This document shows positions 7,771-15,937 of a DNA stretch of 64,000 nt, in pieces. Origin of the DNA: CAVTHW01 sp963734625. Lineage in GTDB: Bacteria; Acidobacteriota; Terriglobia; Bryobacterales; Bryobacteraceae. The notes under the pieces were generated by a model, which made no database searches, had not been told where the DNA came from, and saw nothing but the letters and a program-made list of their open reading frames with translations. The stretch lies in NCBI GenBank assembly GCA_963734625.1, contig CAVTHW010000016.1:248001-312000 (forward strand), written 5' to 3'. Each line of letters opens with the position of its first letter. Positions within the stretch are counted from its first letter, which is position 1. The translations under genes were made by a program, and so were the position numbers.

Positions 7771-8890
7771 AATCGCGATTCTCTTGGCGTTGAGCCTCGC
7801 GGCGGCCCTGGCCCAGCCAGCCCCGTCCGAACAGCACACGGCTTTCAAGATCGATTTCCCGAAGGATTCTCCGCTGACCGTCGTCGCGGCGGATCTGGGC
7901 GATTCGGTCGTGTCCACGCGGGGCAGCGCGATGATCGTCGATCTGCACACGGCGCTGAGCCTGCGCAATTCGGGTCAGCAGCGCGTGCGCGGGGTCACCA
8001 TCCTGGTGACGTCACAGGAAGCCGCCGCCGGGGGCAAAGCCTCGGTCGCGGTGCCCAGCCTGAACGTGGGCCCTGGGGAAACCTTTCCGGTGCGCATCGA
8101 CTTGCGGCTGCTCCGGCCGCTGTTCACTTCCGGGCCGCTGGCGCAGGTGAGCCTGGATGGGGTCTTGTTCGACGACCTTTCCTTTTTCGGCCCCAACCGG
8201 CTGGATTCACGGCGCACGATGACCGCCTGGGAAATGGAGTCACAGCGCGACCGGCGTTATTTCAAGAGCGTCCTGGCGGCGCGGGGCGAGGAAGGCCTTA
8301 GAAAGTCGCTGCTGGAGAGCATAGCCCGGCAGGCCGACCTGCCGCGTCTGGACGTGCAGGTGGCGCGCGGAGGCCGAGCCACGAACCTGGAGACGGAGCG
8401 CCCGGTCCAATTTGCATTCCTGCGGATGCCGGATGCGCCGATAGAGCCGCTGGAGGGCACGGCGCGGATCGCGGGCAACGAGGCCCGCGCCGCGAGCCTG
8501 GAGGTCCGCAACCGCTCGCGCCAGACCATACGGTACTTCGAGGTCGGCTGGATCATTCGCGATGCCTCCGGGCGTGAGTTCCTGGCGGGCTCGGTTCCGG
8601 CCTCCGACCCCAGCTTGAAACTGGCCCCCGGCCAGACCAGCAGGGTGCTGCAGGACGTCTCGCTGCGCTTTTCGAGCGCGCCGGGCCGGCCGCTCTCCAT
8701 CGCCGGGATGAGCGGTTTTGTGAGCCAGGTGGAGTTCACCGACGGGTCGATATGGATTCCCAGCCGCGCCGCGTTGAGCGATCCGGCGCTGGCGCGCGTA
8801 GTGGCGCCCTCGCCCGAGGAACAGCGCTTGACGGAACTCTACCGCAAGAAGGGCCTCGCCGCCATCGTGGCGGAGCTCAAACAGTTCTGA
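7754..8890 (+). CDS. Secreted protein of unknown function, third gene of the sigma/anti-sigma operon
   Basis: About 378 residues with a signal peptide (IRNRIAILLALSLAAALAQ). No recognisable enzyme motif; the body looks like two beta-sandwich-like segments separated by a helical stretch (RTMTAWEMESQRDRRYFKS). The start at ATG 7754 overlaps the anti-sigma gene and is preferred to the upstream GTG at 7718 because it gives a clean signal peptide. Position suggests it is a sensor partner or output of the ECF system. Confidence 0.75.
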   Translation: MSIRNRIAILLALSLAAALAQPAPSEQHTAFKIDFPKDSPLTVVAADLGDSVVSTRGSAMIVDLHTALSLRNSGQQRVRGVTILVTSQEAAAGGKASVAVPSLNVGPGETFPVRIDLRLLRPLFTSGPLAQVSLDGVLFDDLSFFGPNRLDSRRTMTAWEMESQRDRRYFKSVLAARGEEGLRKSLLESIARQADLPRLDVQVARGGRATNLETERPVQFAFLRMPDAPIEPLEGTARIAGNEARAASLEVRNRSRQTIRYFEVGWIIRDASGREFLAGSVPASDPSLKLAPGQTSRVLQDVSLRFSSAPGRPLSIAGMSGFVSQVEFTDGSIWIPSRAALSDPALARVVAPSPEEQRLTELYRKKGLAAIVAELKQF

Positions 8891-8894
8891 CCCC

Positions 8895-8923
8895 TTCACG
8901 CCTCGCTGCCAGCCGCATACAAT
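8895..8923 (+). promoter_or_regulatory. Promoter of the 8952 isomerase-like gene
   Basis: TTCACG (8895-8900), a 17-nt spacer and TACAAT (8918-8923). The predicted start lies about 20 nt before the AGGAGGG ribosome site of the gene starting at 8952. Confidence 0.5.
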
Positions 8924-8951
8924 GGTAGAGCCTTTTTAGGAGGGCCTGATT

Positions 8952-9899
8952 ATGACTTATACTCGCCGCGTTATGCTTGGCGCAGCGGCCGCGTCGGTGG
9001 CCGCCGCGCAGTCCAGGGGACCTCGCAACTGGAAGCCGAAAGTGGGCATCCTGATGCGCTACTCGGAATCCAACGTCGAGTTCGCTCGCAAGGAAGGATT
9101 CACCAGCCTGCAACTCAACGTGGGAGGGGGCCTGCCGGCCGACGCTCCCGACAGCCTGGTGGCGAAGGTCAAGGACCAGGTGGGCCGCGCCGGGCTCTAC
9201 GTGTCCTCGCTGATGATTTCGGAGAACCACACCGCGCCCGACCCAACCCAGCGCGCCGCCATCAACAAGCGGTTCACGCAGACTCTGGAACTGGCCTCCA
9301 AGCTCGGCGTCCCCTATATCGGCACCATGTCCGGGAACATGCCCGGGCGCAAGCTGCCGGAGCAAGTGACGGAGATCGTTCGGGTCTATACCGAGCAGTA
9401 CTTTCCGCTGTGCCAGAAATACAACGTGAAGATCTGCTGGGAGCCGTATGCCGGCGGGCCGAACATCGCCACGGGTCCGGTGGGGTACGAAGCGCTCTTC
9501 AAGGCCTTCGGCGACTCGCCCTACGTGGGGCTGCTGTTCGATCCGTCGCATCTGTTCTGGCAGTTCATGGACCCGATTCAGTGCGCCCGGGACTTCTCGA
9601 GCAAGATCTGGGACGTCCACCTGAAGGACTGCGAGATCCTCTGGCACGTTTTGCGACGGACGGGGATCAACCCTCCGGATGGCTCGCGCTGGTGGCGCTT
9701 CCGGTTGCCCGGTTCAGGCCAGGTGGACTGGAAGGGCTTTTTCACGGTGCTGGAAGAAGCAGCCTACCAGGGCGCGATGAACATCGAGCACGAAGACGCG
9801 TTCTACTACCCGAGCTACGCGGGTGACAATTTCACCGAGCCCTACATGGCCGGCTTCCGTGTGGCGCACGAGTACCTGCGGCAGTACGTGCCGATATAG
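8952..9899 (+). CDS. Tat-exported sugar phosphate isomerase/epimerase-like protein
   Basis: 315 residues. A twin-arginine leader (TYTRRVMLGAAAASVAAAQS) precedes an AP-endonuclease-2/xylose isomerase-like TIM barrel. Metal-site motifs are KICWEPYAGG (Glu), GLLFDPSHLFW (Asp, His), KIWDVHLKD (His) and MNIEHEDAF (Glu). AGGAGGGCC precedes the ATG. Proteins of this type are abundant in Acidobacteria near polysaccharide genes; the actual sugar is unknown. It stands alone between the sigma operon and the tRNA. Confidence 0.85.
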   Translation: MTYTRRVMLGAAAASVAAAQSRGPRNWKPKVGILMRYSESNVEFARKEGFTSLQLNVGGGLPADAPDSLVAKVKDQVGRAGLYVSSLMISENHTAPDPTQRAAINKRFTQTLELASKLGVPYIGTMSGNMPGRKLPEQVTEIVRVYTEQYFPLCQKYNVKICWEPYAGGPNIATGPVGYEALFKAFGDSPYVGLLFDPSHLFWQFMDPIQCARDFSSKIWDVHLKDCEILWHVLRRTGINPPDGSRWWRFRLPGSGQVDWKGFFTVLEEAAYQGAMNIEHEDAFYYPSYAGDNFTEPYMAGFRVAHEYLRQYVPI

Positions 9900-9909
9900 G
9901 CGGCTGTGG

Positions 9910-9938
9910 TTGCGCGGGAAGTGCCCAGGCACTAGACT
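9910..9938 (+). promoter_or_regulatory. Promoter of tRNA-Pro
   Basis: TTGCGC (9910-9915), exactly 17 nt, then TAGACT (9933-9938); the mature tRNA begins 9 nt further on. Confidence 0.55.
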
Positions 9939-9946
9939 AGAGGAGT

Positions 9947-10023
9947 CGGGGCGTGGCTCAGCCTGGTAGAGCGCCTGGTTCGGGACCAGGAGGTCCAGAG
10001 TTCAAATCTCTGCGCCCCGACCA
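9947..10023 (+). tRNA. tRNA-Pro (anticodon CGG)
   Basis: A 77-nt cloverleaf. The acceptor stem CGGGGCG pairs with CGCCCCG, the D arm is GCTC/GAGC, and the anticodon arm CCTGG-TTCGGGA-CCAGG has CGG at positions 34-36. The T arm is CAGAG-TTCAAAT-CTCTG. Discriminator A and an encoded CCA complete the 3' end. CGG reads CCG proline codons, common in this GC-rich genome. Confidence 0.97.
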
Positions 10024-10039
10024 ATTCAGGGTTCAAACT

Positions 10040-10426
10040 TCACGGTTGAATCAGAAGTAGCGGAATCTCACGAAAGTGAACGTCCAGCGTGAGGAGTTGA
10101 AGCCCGTGCTCCAGCGCAACGGCTGCGATCCAGACATCGTTGCGCGGAATGGGCCGGCCCTTCTTTCGCAAGTATGCATCCACCTCCGCATACCGCAGCG
10201 CCGTCTCTTCGGTTACGTTCAAGACGCGAACCGATGGCTTACTCAGGAATTGTGCCAACTGTGCCGTGTTCTCCGCCCGGCGTTTTCCGGCCCGGAATCC
10301 GCTGTACAACTCACCTAAAACAACTGCTGAAACAGCAACAGTCTCCGATCGCCGCAGCACCTCGAGAATAGGCCGGTGTCCCCGCTGCAGCGCCGAGTAG
10401 GCCGACGTGTCGAGCAATACGTTCAC
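10040..10426 (-). CDS. VapC-type PIN-domain toxin
   Basis: 128 residues: NVLLDTSAYSAL (first Asp of the PIN site), VVLGELYSGFRAG (Glu), RPIPRNDVWIAAVALEHGL (Asp pair region) and LLTLDVHF. PIN toxins are metal-dependent endoribonucleases, usually cutting tRNA or rRNA. The ATG at 10426 overlaps the antitoxin stop by 4 nt. All four acidic positions expected of an active PIN site appear present. Confidence 0.88.
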   Translation of the reverse strand: MNVLLDTSAYSALQRGHRPILEVLRRSETVAVSAVVLGELYSGFRAGKRRAENTAQLAQFLSKPSVRVLNVTEETALRYAEVDAYLRKKGRPIPRNDVWIAAVALEHGLQLLTLDVHFREIPLLLIQP

Positions 10427-10671
10427 CCGGCTAGCTCCCAGTCCGCAGGATCGACTTGACGCATCTTGACCAAGGCCGCATCGAACGCATCAGCCTGCGC
10501 ACTTGACCATGTTCCGCAGAACTCCTCAAAATCGGAGTTCTTGGCCGGTTTGCGCAGTTGGGCTTCCAGCAATCTAAGGGTCGCCTTATTCAGGCTGATT
10601 CCTTCGCGATGGCTTGTCTCAAGAATCGCCTTTTCGACTTCCTTAGGCAGGTTCCTGAGAGAGATAGTCAT
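10423..10671 (-). CDS. VapB/FitA-like ribbon-helix-helix antitoxin
   Basis: 82 residues beginning MTISLRNLPKEVEKAILETS, a ribbon-helix-helix DNA-binding N-terminus. A C-terminal tail rich in W, D and F (FEEFCGTWSSAQADAFD) would wrap the toxin. It is directly upstream of and overlapping the PIN toxin, the usual antitoxin-first order. It probably represses its own promoter through the palindrome at 10702-10720. Confidence 0.82.
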   Translation of the reverse strand: MTISLRNLPKEVEKAILETSHREGISLNKATLRLLEAQLRKPAKNSDFEEFCGTWSSAQADAFDAALVKMRQVDPADWELAG

Positions 10672-10701
10672 GAACTAAATGTAGCATACAATGACGCATA
10701 G

Positions 10702-10720
10702 TGCATCATGCGATGATGCA
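10702..10720. promoter_or_regulatory. Palindromic operator between two toxin-antitoxin modules
   Basis: TGCATCAT-GCG-ATGATGCA is a perfect 8-bp inverted repeat 31 nt upstream of the VapB start. The size suits a ribbon-helix-helix dimer pair, so autoregulation by VapB(C) is likely. Confidence 0.55.
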
Positions 10721-10768
10721 TCGCTAGCCTAGTACCCCGCCGTCGAAGTCCAAGCATTAAGAGGCTGG

Positions 10769-10800
10769 ACGTCAAAGCGTCAAGACGTTATAATGGCGTC
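10769..10800 (+). promoter_or_regulatory. Promoter/operator of the second antitoxin
   Basis: TATAAT at 10789-10794 lies only 6 nt before the ATG at 10801, so the transcript would be nearly leaderless. Around it GACGTC, GCGTC, GACGTT and GCGTC recur within about 32 nt, an array of half-sites covering the -10 box and fitting CopG-type autorepression. No convincing -35. Confidence 0.45.
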
Positions 10801-11031
10801 ATGGCAGAGGTCAAACGCGCCACCGTCTATTTTGAACCGAGTTTGCACAAAGCCCTCCGCATAAAGGCTGCCCACACCGACCATAGTCTTTCCGAGTTGG
10901 TGAATGCGGCCGTACGGCGAACGCTCGCCGAAGATGCCGAAGATCTGGCCACGTTTGAGCGCCGCGCGAAGGAACCCGCCTTGTCGTTCGAGGAAGTCCT
11001 GAAGGACATGAAGCGGCGTGGCAAACTATAG
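10801..11031 (+). CDS. CopG/ParD-like ribbon-helix-helix antitoxin
   Basis: 76 residues: KRATVYFEPSLHKALRIKAA forms the ribbon and first helix, HSLSELVNAAVRRTLAED the second helix, and a charged C-terminal tail (EEVLKDMKRRGKL) would block the toxin. It overlaps the RelE-type toxin gene by 14 nt. Confidence 0.85.
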   Translation: MAEVKRATVYFEPSLHKALRIKAAHTDHSLSELVNAAVRRTLAEDAEDLATFERRAKEPALSFEEVLKDMKRRGKL

Positions 11032-11275
11032 CCTTTTGATCAAGGCCTCGGCGGCCAAAGATTTGGAAGCTACGCCGAAGAAGGACCGGAAACGCCTCGC
11101 AGCGAGGATCAAAGGCCTCGCCACCACTCCACGTCCCACCGGCTCCGAAAAGCTCTCTGGCGACGAAAAATATCGCATCCGCCAAGGCGACTACCGGATA
11201 CTGTACCTAATCGAAGACGCCAGCTTGACAGTCACGATCGTAAAGAGTGGACCGCTTACTTCCTGGCAGCGGTGA
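11018..11275 (+). CDS. RelE/ParE-family toxin
   Basis: 85 residues: YSLLIKASAAKDLEATPKKD, RLAARIKGLATTPRPTGSEK and YRIRQGDYRILYLIEDASLT, the standard RelE/ParE fold with the conserved YRIR.GDYRILY strand. Members cut mRNA at the ribosome or poison gyrase; sequence alone does not decide. It starts with GTG inside the antitoxin gene. The tail VKSGPLTSWQR replaces the more usual VGHRREVYR ending, and its last 20 nt overlap a convergent gene. Confidence 0.87.
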   Translation: MANYSLLIKASAAKDLEATPKKDRKRLAARIKGLATTPRPTGSEKLSGDEKYRIRQGDYRILYLIEDASLTVTIVKSGPLTSWQR

Positions 11276-11598
11276 AAGTCCCGCTGGCCATCCCCGCCAG
11301 GTCCACTTTGCCCTTCATGGTCTGCCCGGCGGCGTCGAGCTTTCCGGTATAGATGATCTTCGCGCCCTTGCACGTCGAATTGGATGACGACATCCTCGCC
11401 CTTCACCGATCCGCTCACTTCTGCGTCACCGAGGGCGCCGGTGTAAGTGCCGCTGAGCTTCTCGCCACTCTGCTTCAAAACGAAGACCGGCGTTCCGCCA
11501 CCGGCGTCGGTTTCGACTTTCGCGTTCCAGGTTCCGCTGACATCCGCTGCCAGCAGGGATGCCGCGATCAGGATCAAGCCGGCAAGTGCTTTTCTCAT
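11256..11598 (-). CDS. Small secreted beta-rich protein (one frameshift)
   Basis: A signal peptide (MRKALAGLILIAASLLAAD) is followed by VSGTWNAKVETDAGGGTPVF, LKQSGEKLSGTYTGALGDAE and VSGSVKGEDVVIQFDVQG. The frame then breaks at the CCC run 11365-11367. One frame over it continues KIIYTGKLDAAGQTMKGKVD and LAGMASGTFTAARK, with TAA at 11256. About 114 residues, homologous in pattern to the protein at 56506-56871. The fold looks like a lipocalin-like barrel; function unknown. Its end overlaps the RelE-type toxin gene convergently. Confidence 0.7.
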
Positions 11599-11608
11599 AA
11601 GATCAAGG

Positions 11609-13285
11609 TTAGCTCCCCAGGCACTCGAACGAAATCGTGTGGTCGAACGGCGTGAAGCCGGTGAGATAGACGCTTTGCCCCGGCAGTTTCGGTTCCGCGC
11701 CGCGCACCTGAGTGTAACTGTGGGGGGCAACGCCCGGCCCGAAGCGGATCGCGCGAGGCCCCACGCGGTATAGAGCCGATCCCTTTTCCAGCAGCCAGCC
11801 GTCGGTAACGTCCGGCGCCGGCCGGCAGCCTTCCAATTGCCCTCCCGCGCGTAAACTGATTTCCACGGCCAGCGGCACCCCGTCGGTTCCACGGGACTGC
11901 ACTCGGAGTCGAAACCCGCCCTTCACCTCCGTGACCTCAGCGGAATGCTCCAGGCGGCAGATCTCGGTCTGCCTTCTTTCGCCGCGAACGGCGCTCCAGT
12001 TCCGGTAGGTCACGCTCCGGCCGATGGGCTGGTAGTAGCCGGCCTCCAGCGATTGCCGGAACTGATAGCTGTCGCCGCGCTTTTCGGCGGCCGTTGGAAC
12101 GAACTGCCCTTTCCCGAAGAACGCCGCCGCGAAGCGCACGGCCTGGACCGCCGCCTCGCCGTTATGCAAAGTGAAAAACCGGCTCGCCCCGCCCAGCGTC
12201 AATATCGCGCTCAACGCGCCCCTCCGGATGCGCGCGATCCCGACCTCGGGGAACTGCCTCTCGAAATCCTCCGGCAGCGCCTGGGGCTCGGGAAGGGACT
12301 GCGACAGTTCCGGGTACTCCAGCAACGTCGAAAGCCTGGCGCGCTCGGCGGAGTACTGCCGCGCCAGTCCGGCAAATTGCCCGTCCTGATCGCGGAGGGC
12401 CATGTAGGTCAGCGGGAACCAGTACGCGCCCACGTTGCCGAGCGTGAACTGATCTTGCCTGCGCGAGATCTCCGTAACCACCTCGCCGTCGGAATGCAGC
12501 AGGTAGAGCATCGAACGCAGGTTGCGGCGCACCGGATCGAGCAGTTCCGGGCGGTTCAGCTTGGCGGCCATCACCACGAACGCGCGGTCCGTGATCACGT
12601 TATAGGTGAGCGTGCTGCGCTCGATGTACTGCCCGTCGCCATCGATGTCGATCCCTTCGGCCAGCCACTGGTCGATGCGGCGCACGTAGCTTGCGTCGGG
12701 GAACAACTCGTTCACCTGAGCCAGCGCTGACGACACCACCCAGCGATGGTTGGGGGTATGGATGCCGCCCGCTGCCATGCCGGCGGCGGCCTTCACCAGA
12801 AACGGGCGCAGGATGCGGGCGATCTCCTCCGCTCCGTTCCGCCTGGCGATCGCCGCTGCGGTCGCCACGCTGTGCACCACGAAGCCCGTGTCGGGCGGAG
12901 AGTTGAAGTTCGTGATTAGCAGATCGATAGTTCCCTCGCGGCGCTGCAACCGTTCCATCAATCCCGCCGCCAGGCGTATGCGCTCCACTAGCAGAGGGTC
13001 CGAGTGGAACTTGGACCGGGGATGGAGGAACGAAGCAGTCAGGACCTCGGCGATGCCTCCCGCCGATCCGGCCGAGTGCATGCCAAACCCGTCCGGCATT
13101 GTTCCGCGCCACGGGCTGGCGGGGTCCGTGACCTGGGCGTCTAGCATCCTCCGCACCGCCGCGTCGTTCCTTTCGATTGCCTGGTCTTCGGGCGAGCCGC
13201 CTACCTGAGCCACAGCCGGGATTGCGCCCGCCGCGCTCAATGCCGCTAGCAAGTGTCTACGGGTTAGTCCGGTGGTTTGGTGCAT
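11609..13285 (-). CDS. Tat-exported protein, possibly a heparinase/alginate-lyase-like polysaccharide lyase
   Basis: 558 residues with a twin-arginine leader (LTRRHLLAALSAAGAIPAVA). The first 350 residues are helical with NHRWVVSSALAQ and DGQYIERSTLTYNVITDRAF, where N, H, R and Y recall the active site of alpha/alpha-toroid uronate lyases. The C-terminal part is beta-rich. Family membership is not certain from motifs alone. It is divergent from a hexuronate-type MFS carrier and close to a GH88 hydrolase and UxaE, which supports a role in cutting a uronate-containing polymer. Confidence 0.6.
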   Translation of the reverse strand: MHQTTGLTRRHLLAALSAAGAIPAVAQVGGSPEDQAIERNDAAVRRMLDAQVTDPASPWRGTMPDGFGMHSAGSAGGIAEVLTASFLHPRSKFHSDPLLVERIRLAAGLMERLQRREGTIDLLITNFNSPPDTGFVVHSVATAAAIARRNGAEEIARILRPFLVKAAAGMAAGGIHTPNHRWVVSSALAQVNELFPDASYVRRIDQWLAEGIDIDGDGQYIERSTLTYNVITDRAFVVMAAKLNRPELLDPVRRNLRSMLYLLHSDGEVVTEISRRQDQFTLGNVGAYWFPLTYMALRDQDGQFAGLARQYSAERARLSTLLEYPELSQSLPEPQALPEDFERQFPEVGIARIRRGALSAILTLGGASRFFTLHNGEAAVQAVRFAAAFFGKGQFVPTAAEKRGDSYQFRQSLEAGYYQPIGRSVTYRNWSAVRGERRQTEICRLEHSAEVTEVKGGFRLRVQSRGTDGVPLAVEISLRAGGQLEGCRPAPDVTDGWLLEKGSALYRVGPRAIRFGPGVAPHSYTQVRGAEPKLPGQSVYLTGFTPFDHTISFECLGS

Positions 13286-13361
13286 CGCTAGTCTCCTTGA
13301 GGGTATCCTACAGGGTTCGACGCGAGGAAGCCAATCCCGCCGCGCTGCGGTACAATACCTT

Positions 13362-14624
13362 TTGCCCGCGAACCCTTTAATAACGCGCTACCGCTGGTTG
13401 ATTCTGTCGTTGCTGTTTCTAGTCACGACTAATAACTATCTGGACCGCATCGTCTTCTCCGTGTTGTTCCCTATCATCCGGGACGACCTGCACATCTCTA
13501 CCGAGCACTACAGCTACATCACCGCGTCCTTCCAGATGGCCTACACCATCGGCTTCCTTTTCGTGGGGAGGTTTGTGGACCGGTTCGGAACCCGGATCGG
13601 CTACATGGTCTCCATTCTGTGGTGGTCCGTCGCCGCCTCGCTGCACGCGTTGGGACGCTCGGCGTTTCAGCTCGGGTGCTACCGGGCGGTATTGGGCCTC
13701 GGAGAATCCGGCAATTTTCCGTGCGCGATCAAGGCGGTGGCCGAGTGGTTCCCCAAGAAAGACCGCGCCTTCGCCACGGGCATCTTCAACGCGGGGACGA
13801 ACGTGGCTTCCATGGTGGGCCCTCCCATCTTCGTATGGATGGCGGCGGTATACGGCTGGCGCACCTGTTTTCTGATTACGGCTTCCACGGGTTTAGTGCT
13901 GGCGCTGTTCTGGTGGATGGCTTACCGCCTGCCGGAGGCGCACCCTTCGGTCAGCCCTGGGGAACTGGCCTACATCCGGAGCGGGGCGGACGCGGCTGAA
14001 GACGCCCGGAAGATGGGCTGGGGCGCGGCGCTGAAGCACAAGGAAACCTGGGGATTCGCCCTTGCCAAGTTCCTCACGGATCCAGTCTGGTGGTTCTACC
14101 TTACCTGGCTGCCGCCATATCTCTACGACATCAGGAAGTTCAACATGAAGGAAGTGGGATGGGCGCTGCCCGTCGTTTACCTGATGGCGGACTTTGGCAG
14201 CGTGGGGGGCGGGTGGCTGTCGGGGTTTTTGATCCGCCGCGGCTGGCGCCTAGACAGGGCGCGAAAGATGGCCATGGGCCTGTGCGCCGGGCTGATGCCG
14301 ATCGCGGCGATGTCGGTCTTCGCTCCCGGTCCGATACTGACCGTGGCGTTGGTTGGCCTGGCCACCGCCGCTCATCAGGGCTGGTCGGCCAACCTGTTCA
14401 CCACCACCTCGGATGTGTTTCCCAAAGGGGCAGTGGGGTCCGTGACGGGAATCGGCGGGTGCCTGGGGGGGTTGGGCTCGGTCCTCATCGCCTCCTTGAT
14501 CCCCGGCTTCGTGGTGACCCACTTCGGTTACACACCGGTCTTCCTCGGCATGGGCCTGCTGCACCTGACAGCTTTGTTGGTCGTCCACAAGCTGCTGGGG
14601 CGGATGCAGATGATCCGCGCGTAG
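13362..14624 (+). CDS. MFS transporter, hexuronate (ExuT-like) type
   Basis: About 420 residues, 12 TM. TNNYLDRIVFSVLFPIIRDD, GRFVDRFGTRIGYMVSILWW and GLGESGNFPCAIKAVAEWFP are signatures of the anion:cation symporter group that includes ExuT and GarP. No ATG lies near the N-terminus; TTG at 13362 (PANPLITRYRWL) is chosen, with TACAAT just upstream. It faces the uxaE operon convergently. Uptake of galacturonate/glucuronate is the likely role given UxaE next door. Confidence 0.82.
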   Translation: MPANPLITRYRWLILSLLFLVTTNNYLDRIVFSVLFPIIRDDLHISTEHYSYITASFQMAYTIGFLFVGRFVDRFGTRIGYMVSILWWSVAASLHALGRSAFQLGCYRAVLGLGESGNFPCAIKAVAEWFPKKDRAFATGIFNAGTNVASMVGPPIFVWMAAVYGWRTCFLITASTGLVLALFWWMAYRLPEAHPSVSPGELAYIRSGADAAEDARKMGWGAALKHKETWGFALAKFLTDPVWWFYLTWLPPYLYDIRKFNMKEVGWALPVVYLMADFGSVGGGWLSGFLIRRGWRLDRARKMAMGLCAGLMPIAAMSVFAPGPILTVALVGLATAAHQGWSANLFTTTSDVFPKGAVGSVTGIGGCLGGLGSVLIASLIPGFVVTHFGYTPVFLGMGLLHLTALLVVHKLLGRMQMIRA

Positions 14625-14640
14625 CAGCCCGTGGTGAAAG

Positions 14641-15918
14641 TCAGTCGCAAGCTAAAGCTTGCGCTACTTCCTCCAGGAACAACGGCCGAATGTGCCTCTC
14701 AAGAAGGTTGTGGGTGACGTTGCGTGAGATCGGCTCCCGGCACTCCTCGAGCATGTTCAGATACCGCTCACCCATGTTGGCGGCGATCTTGTAGCCCACG
14801 TGGAGCAACTGGCGCAAGTCCGGGCTGAACCCCGGGTTGGCGGGGTCGTGGCGCAGCGCGGCGGTGAACTGCTCCGCCGTCCAGGACCGGGTTTCGGACG
14901 GCAAAGGCAGCCTGTCCTCGCGGATGTCGATCACCGTGGCGTAAGGCGCCGAGAGCGCCTCGCGATTGGCGTAGGCCCCCGCGTACACCTCCTTCGCCAG
15001 GTCGAGACCGGGTCCGCCCGCCTCCGCCAGCCCGATCAGCTCTTCGAGCCACGTGGTGCCCGCGGTCTTGATATGGACCCCGGCGCCCGATCGGCCGAGC
15101 GACCTGCGAATCGGACCGTAGATCGAAAACTTGTCACTTCCGGAGTGCACGCTCAGCTTCAGCGTCGCCGGCAGTCCGTAACGCGCCGCGGCGTGCGCGG
15201 CCACGGCCAGGTCGTCGGAGAACTCCCGCTCGAAGCGGGCGGCGTCGCCAGCATAATCTACGCCCTTGTTGAAGCGCCCGCTGAACTTCGGGGCGATGGT
15301 CTGGAGCGGGACCTTCTCGTCGGCGAGGGCGGCGAGAATGACCAGCAGTTCCAGGGGAGTCTGCGGCTCGTCCGTCTCGTCCATGGAGACTTCGGTCACG
15401 AAGGGGCGCTCGCCGCGATTCTGCAGGATGTGGCGATAAATGCGCCCGGCCTGCTCGACGGCAAAGAGGTACTTCGCCCCGATCCGCGCCACCGACTCGA
15501 GCGTGGTGGTGAGCGGCTCAGCCACCCCGGCGATATGCAGCCTTCCCACCAGTTCCGGATGCCGGGCCAGGAAGGCGTCCACCGAGTCGCTGCGGGAGCC
15601 GATAGCGGCGGCGACGTCCAACGTGAAGAAGTCGCTCGATTCGACAAACCGGTCGACAGTGGCAAGATTCACGTGGTCGGCATCGACGAAGTACGGGTGG
15701 CGCCAGCCCAGTTCGCTGACGGCCTTATCGGCGGCCGCCCTAACGCTCGACGGTTCCGAGCCGATCACGCTGTGCTCGCGGTTCGACTTATTCCAAACCG
15801 GAATGACGGTCACGCCGAGGCGGGCCGCCGCCAGGCAGGCCTGCAACTGCGCCCCGGCCTGCCGCCCGAAACGGTCTCCAACCCCAAGCGAGAATCTTCC
15901 GAGAGATAGGCTGTTCAT
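14641..15918 (-). CDS. uxaE: D-tagaturonate 3-epimerase (UxaE family)
   Basis: 425 residues. Characteristic blocks are GVGDRFGRQAGAQLQA, VTVIPVWNKSNREHSVIGSE, VSMDETDEPQTPLELLVILA, IAPKFSGRFNKGVDYAGD and LKLSVHSGSDKFSIY. UxaE interconverts tagaturonate and fructuronate, linking galacturonate to the mannonate/KDG route without UxaB. It is the last gene of a five-gene minus-strand operon. The final codons lie in a perfect inverted repeat (CGCAAGC-TAAA-GCTTGCG, 14646-14663), which may have recruited the gene end. Confidence 0.85.
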   Translation of the reverse strand: MNSLSLGRFSLGVGDRFGRQAGAQLQACLAAARLGVTVIPVWNKSNREHSVIGSEPSSVRAAADKAVSELGWRHPYFVDADHVNLATVDRFVESSDFFTLDVAAAIGSRSDSVDAFLARHPELVGRLHIAGVAEPLTTTLESVARIGAKYLFAVEQAGRIYRHILQNRGERPFVTEVSMDETDEPQTPLELLVILAALADEKVPLQTIAPKFSGRFNKGVDYAGDAARFEREFSDDLAVAAHAAARYGLPATLKLSVHSGSDKFSIYGPIRRSLGRSGAGVHIKTAGTTWLEELIGLAEAGGPGLDLAKEVYAGAYANREALSAPYATVIDIREDRLPLPSETRSWTAEQFTAALRHDPANPGFSPDLRQLLHVGYKIAANMGERYLNMLEECREPISRNVTHNLLERHIRPLFLEEVAQALACD

Positions 15919-15937
15919 CTTTTCAGATGCTACTAGG

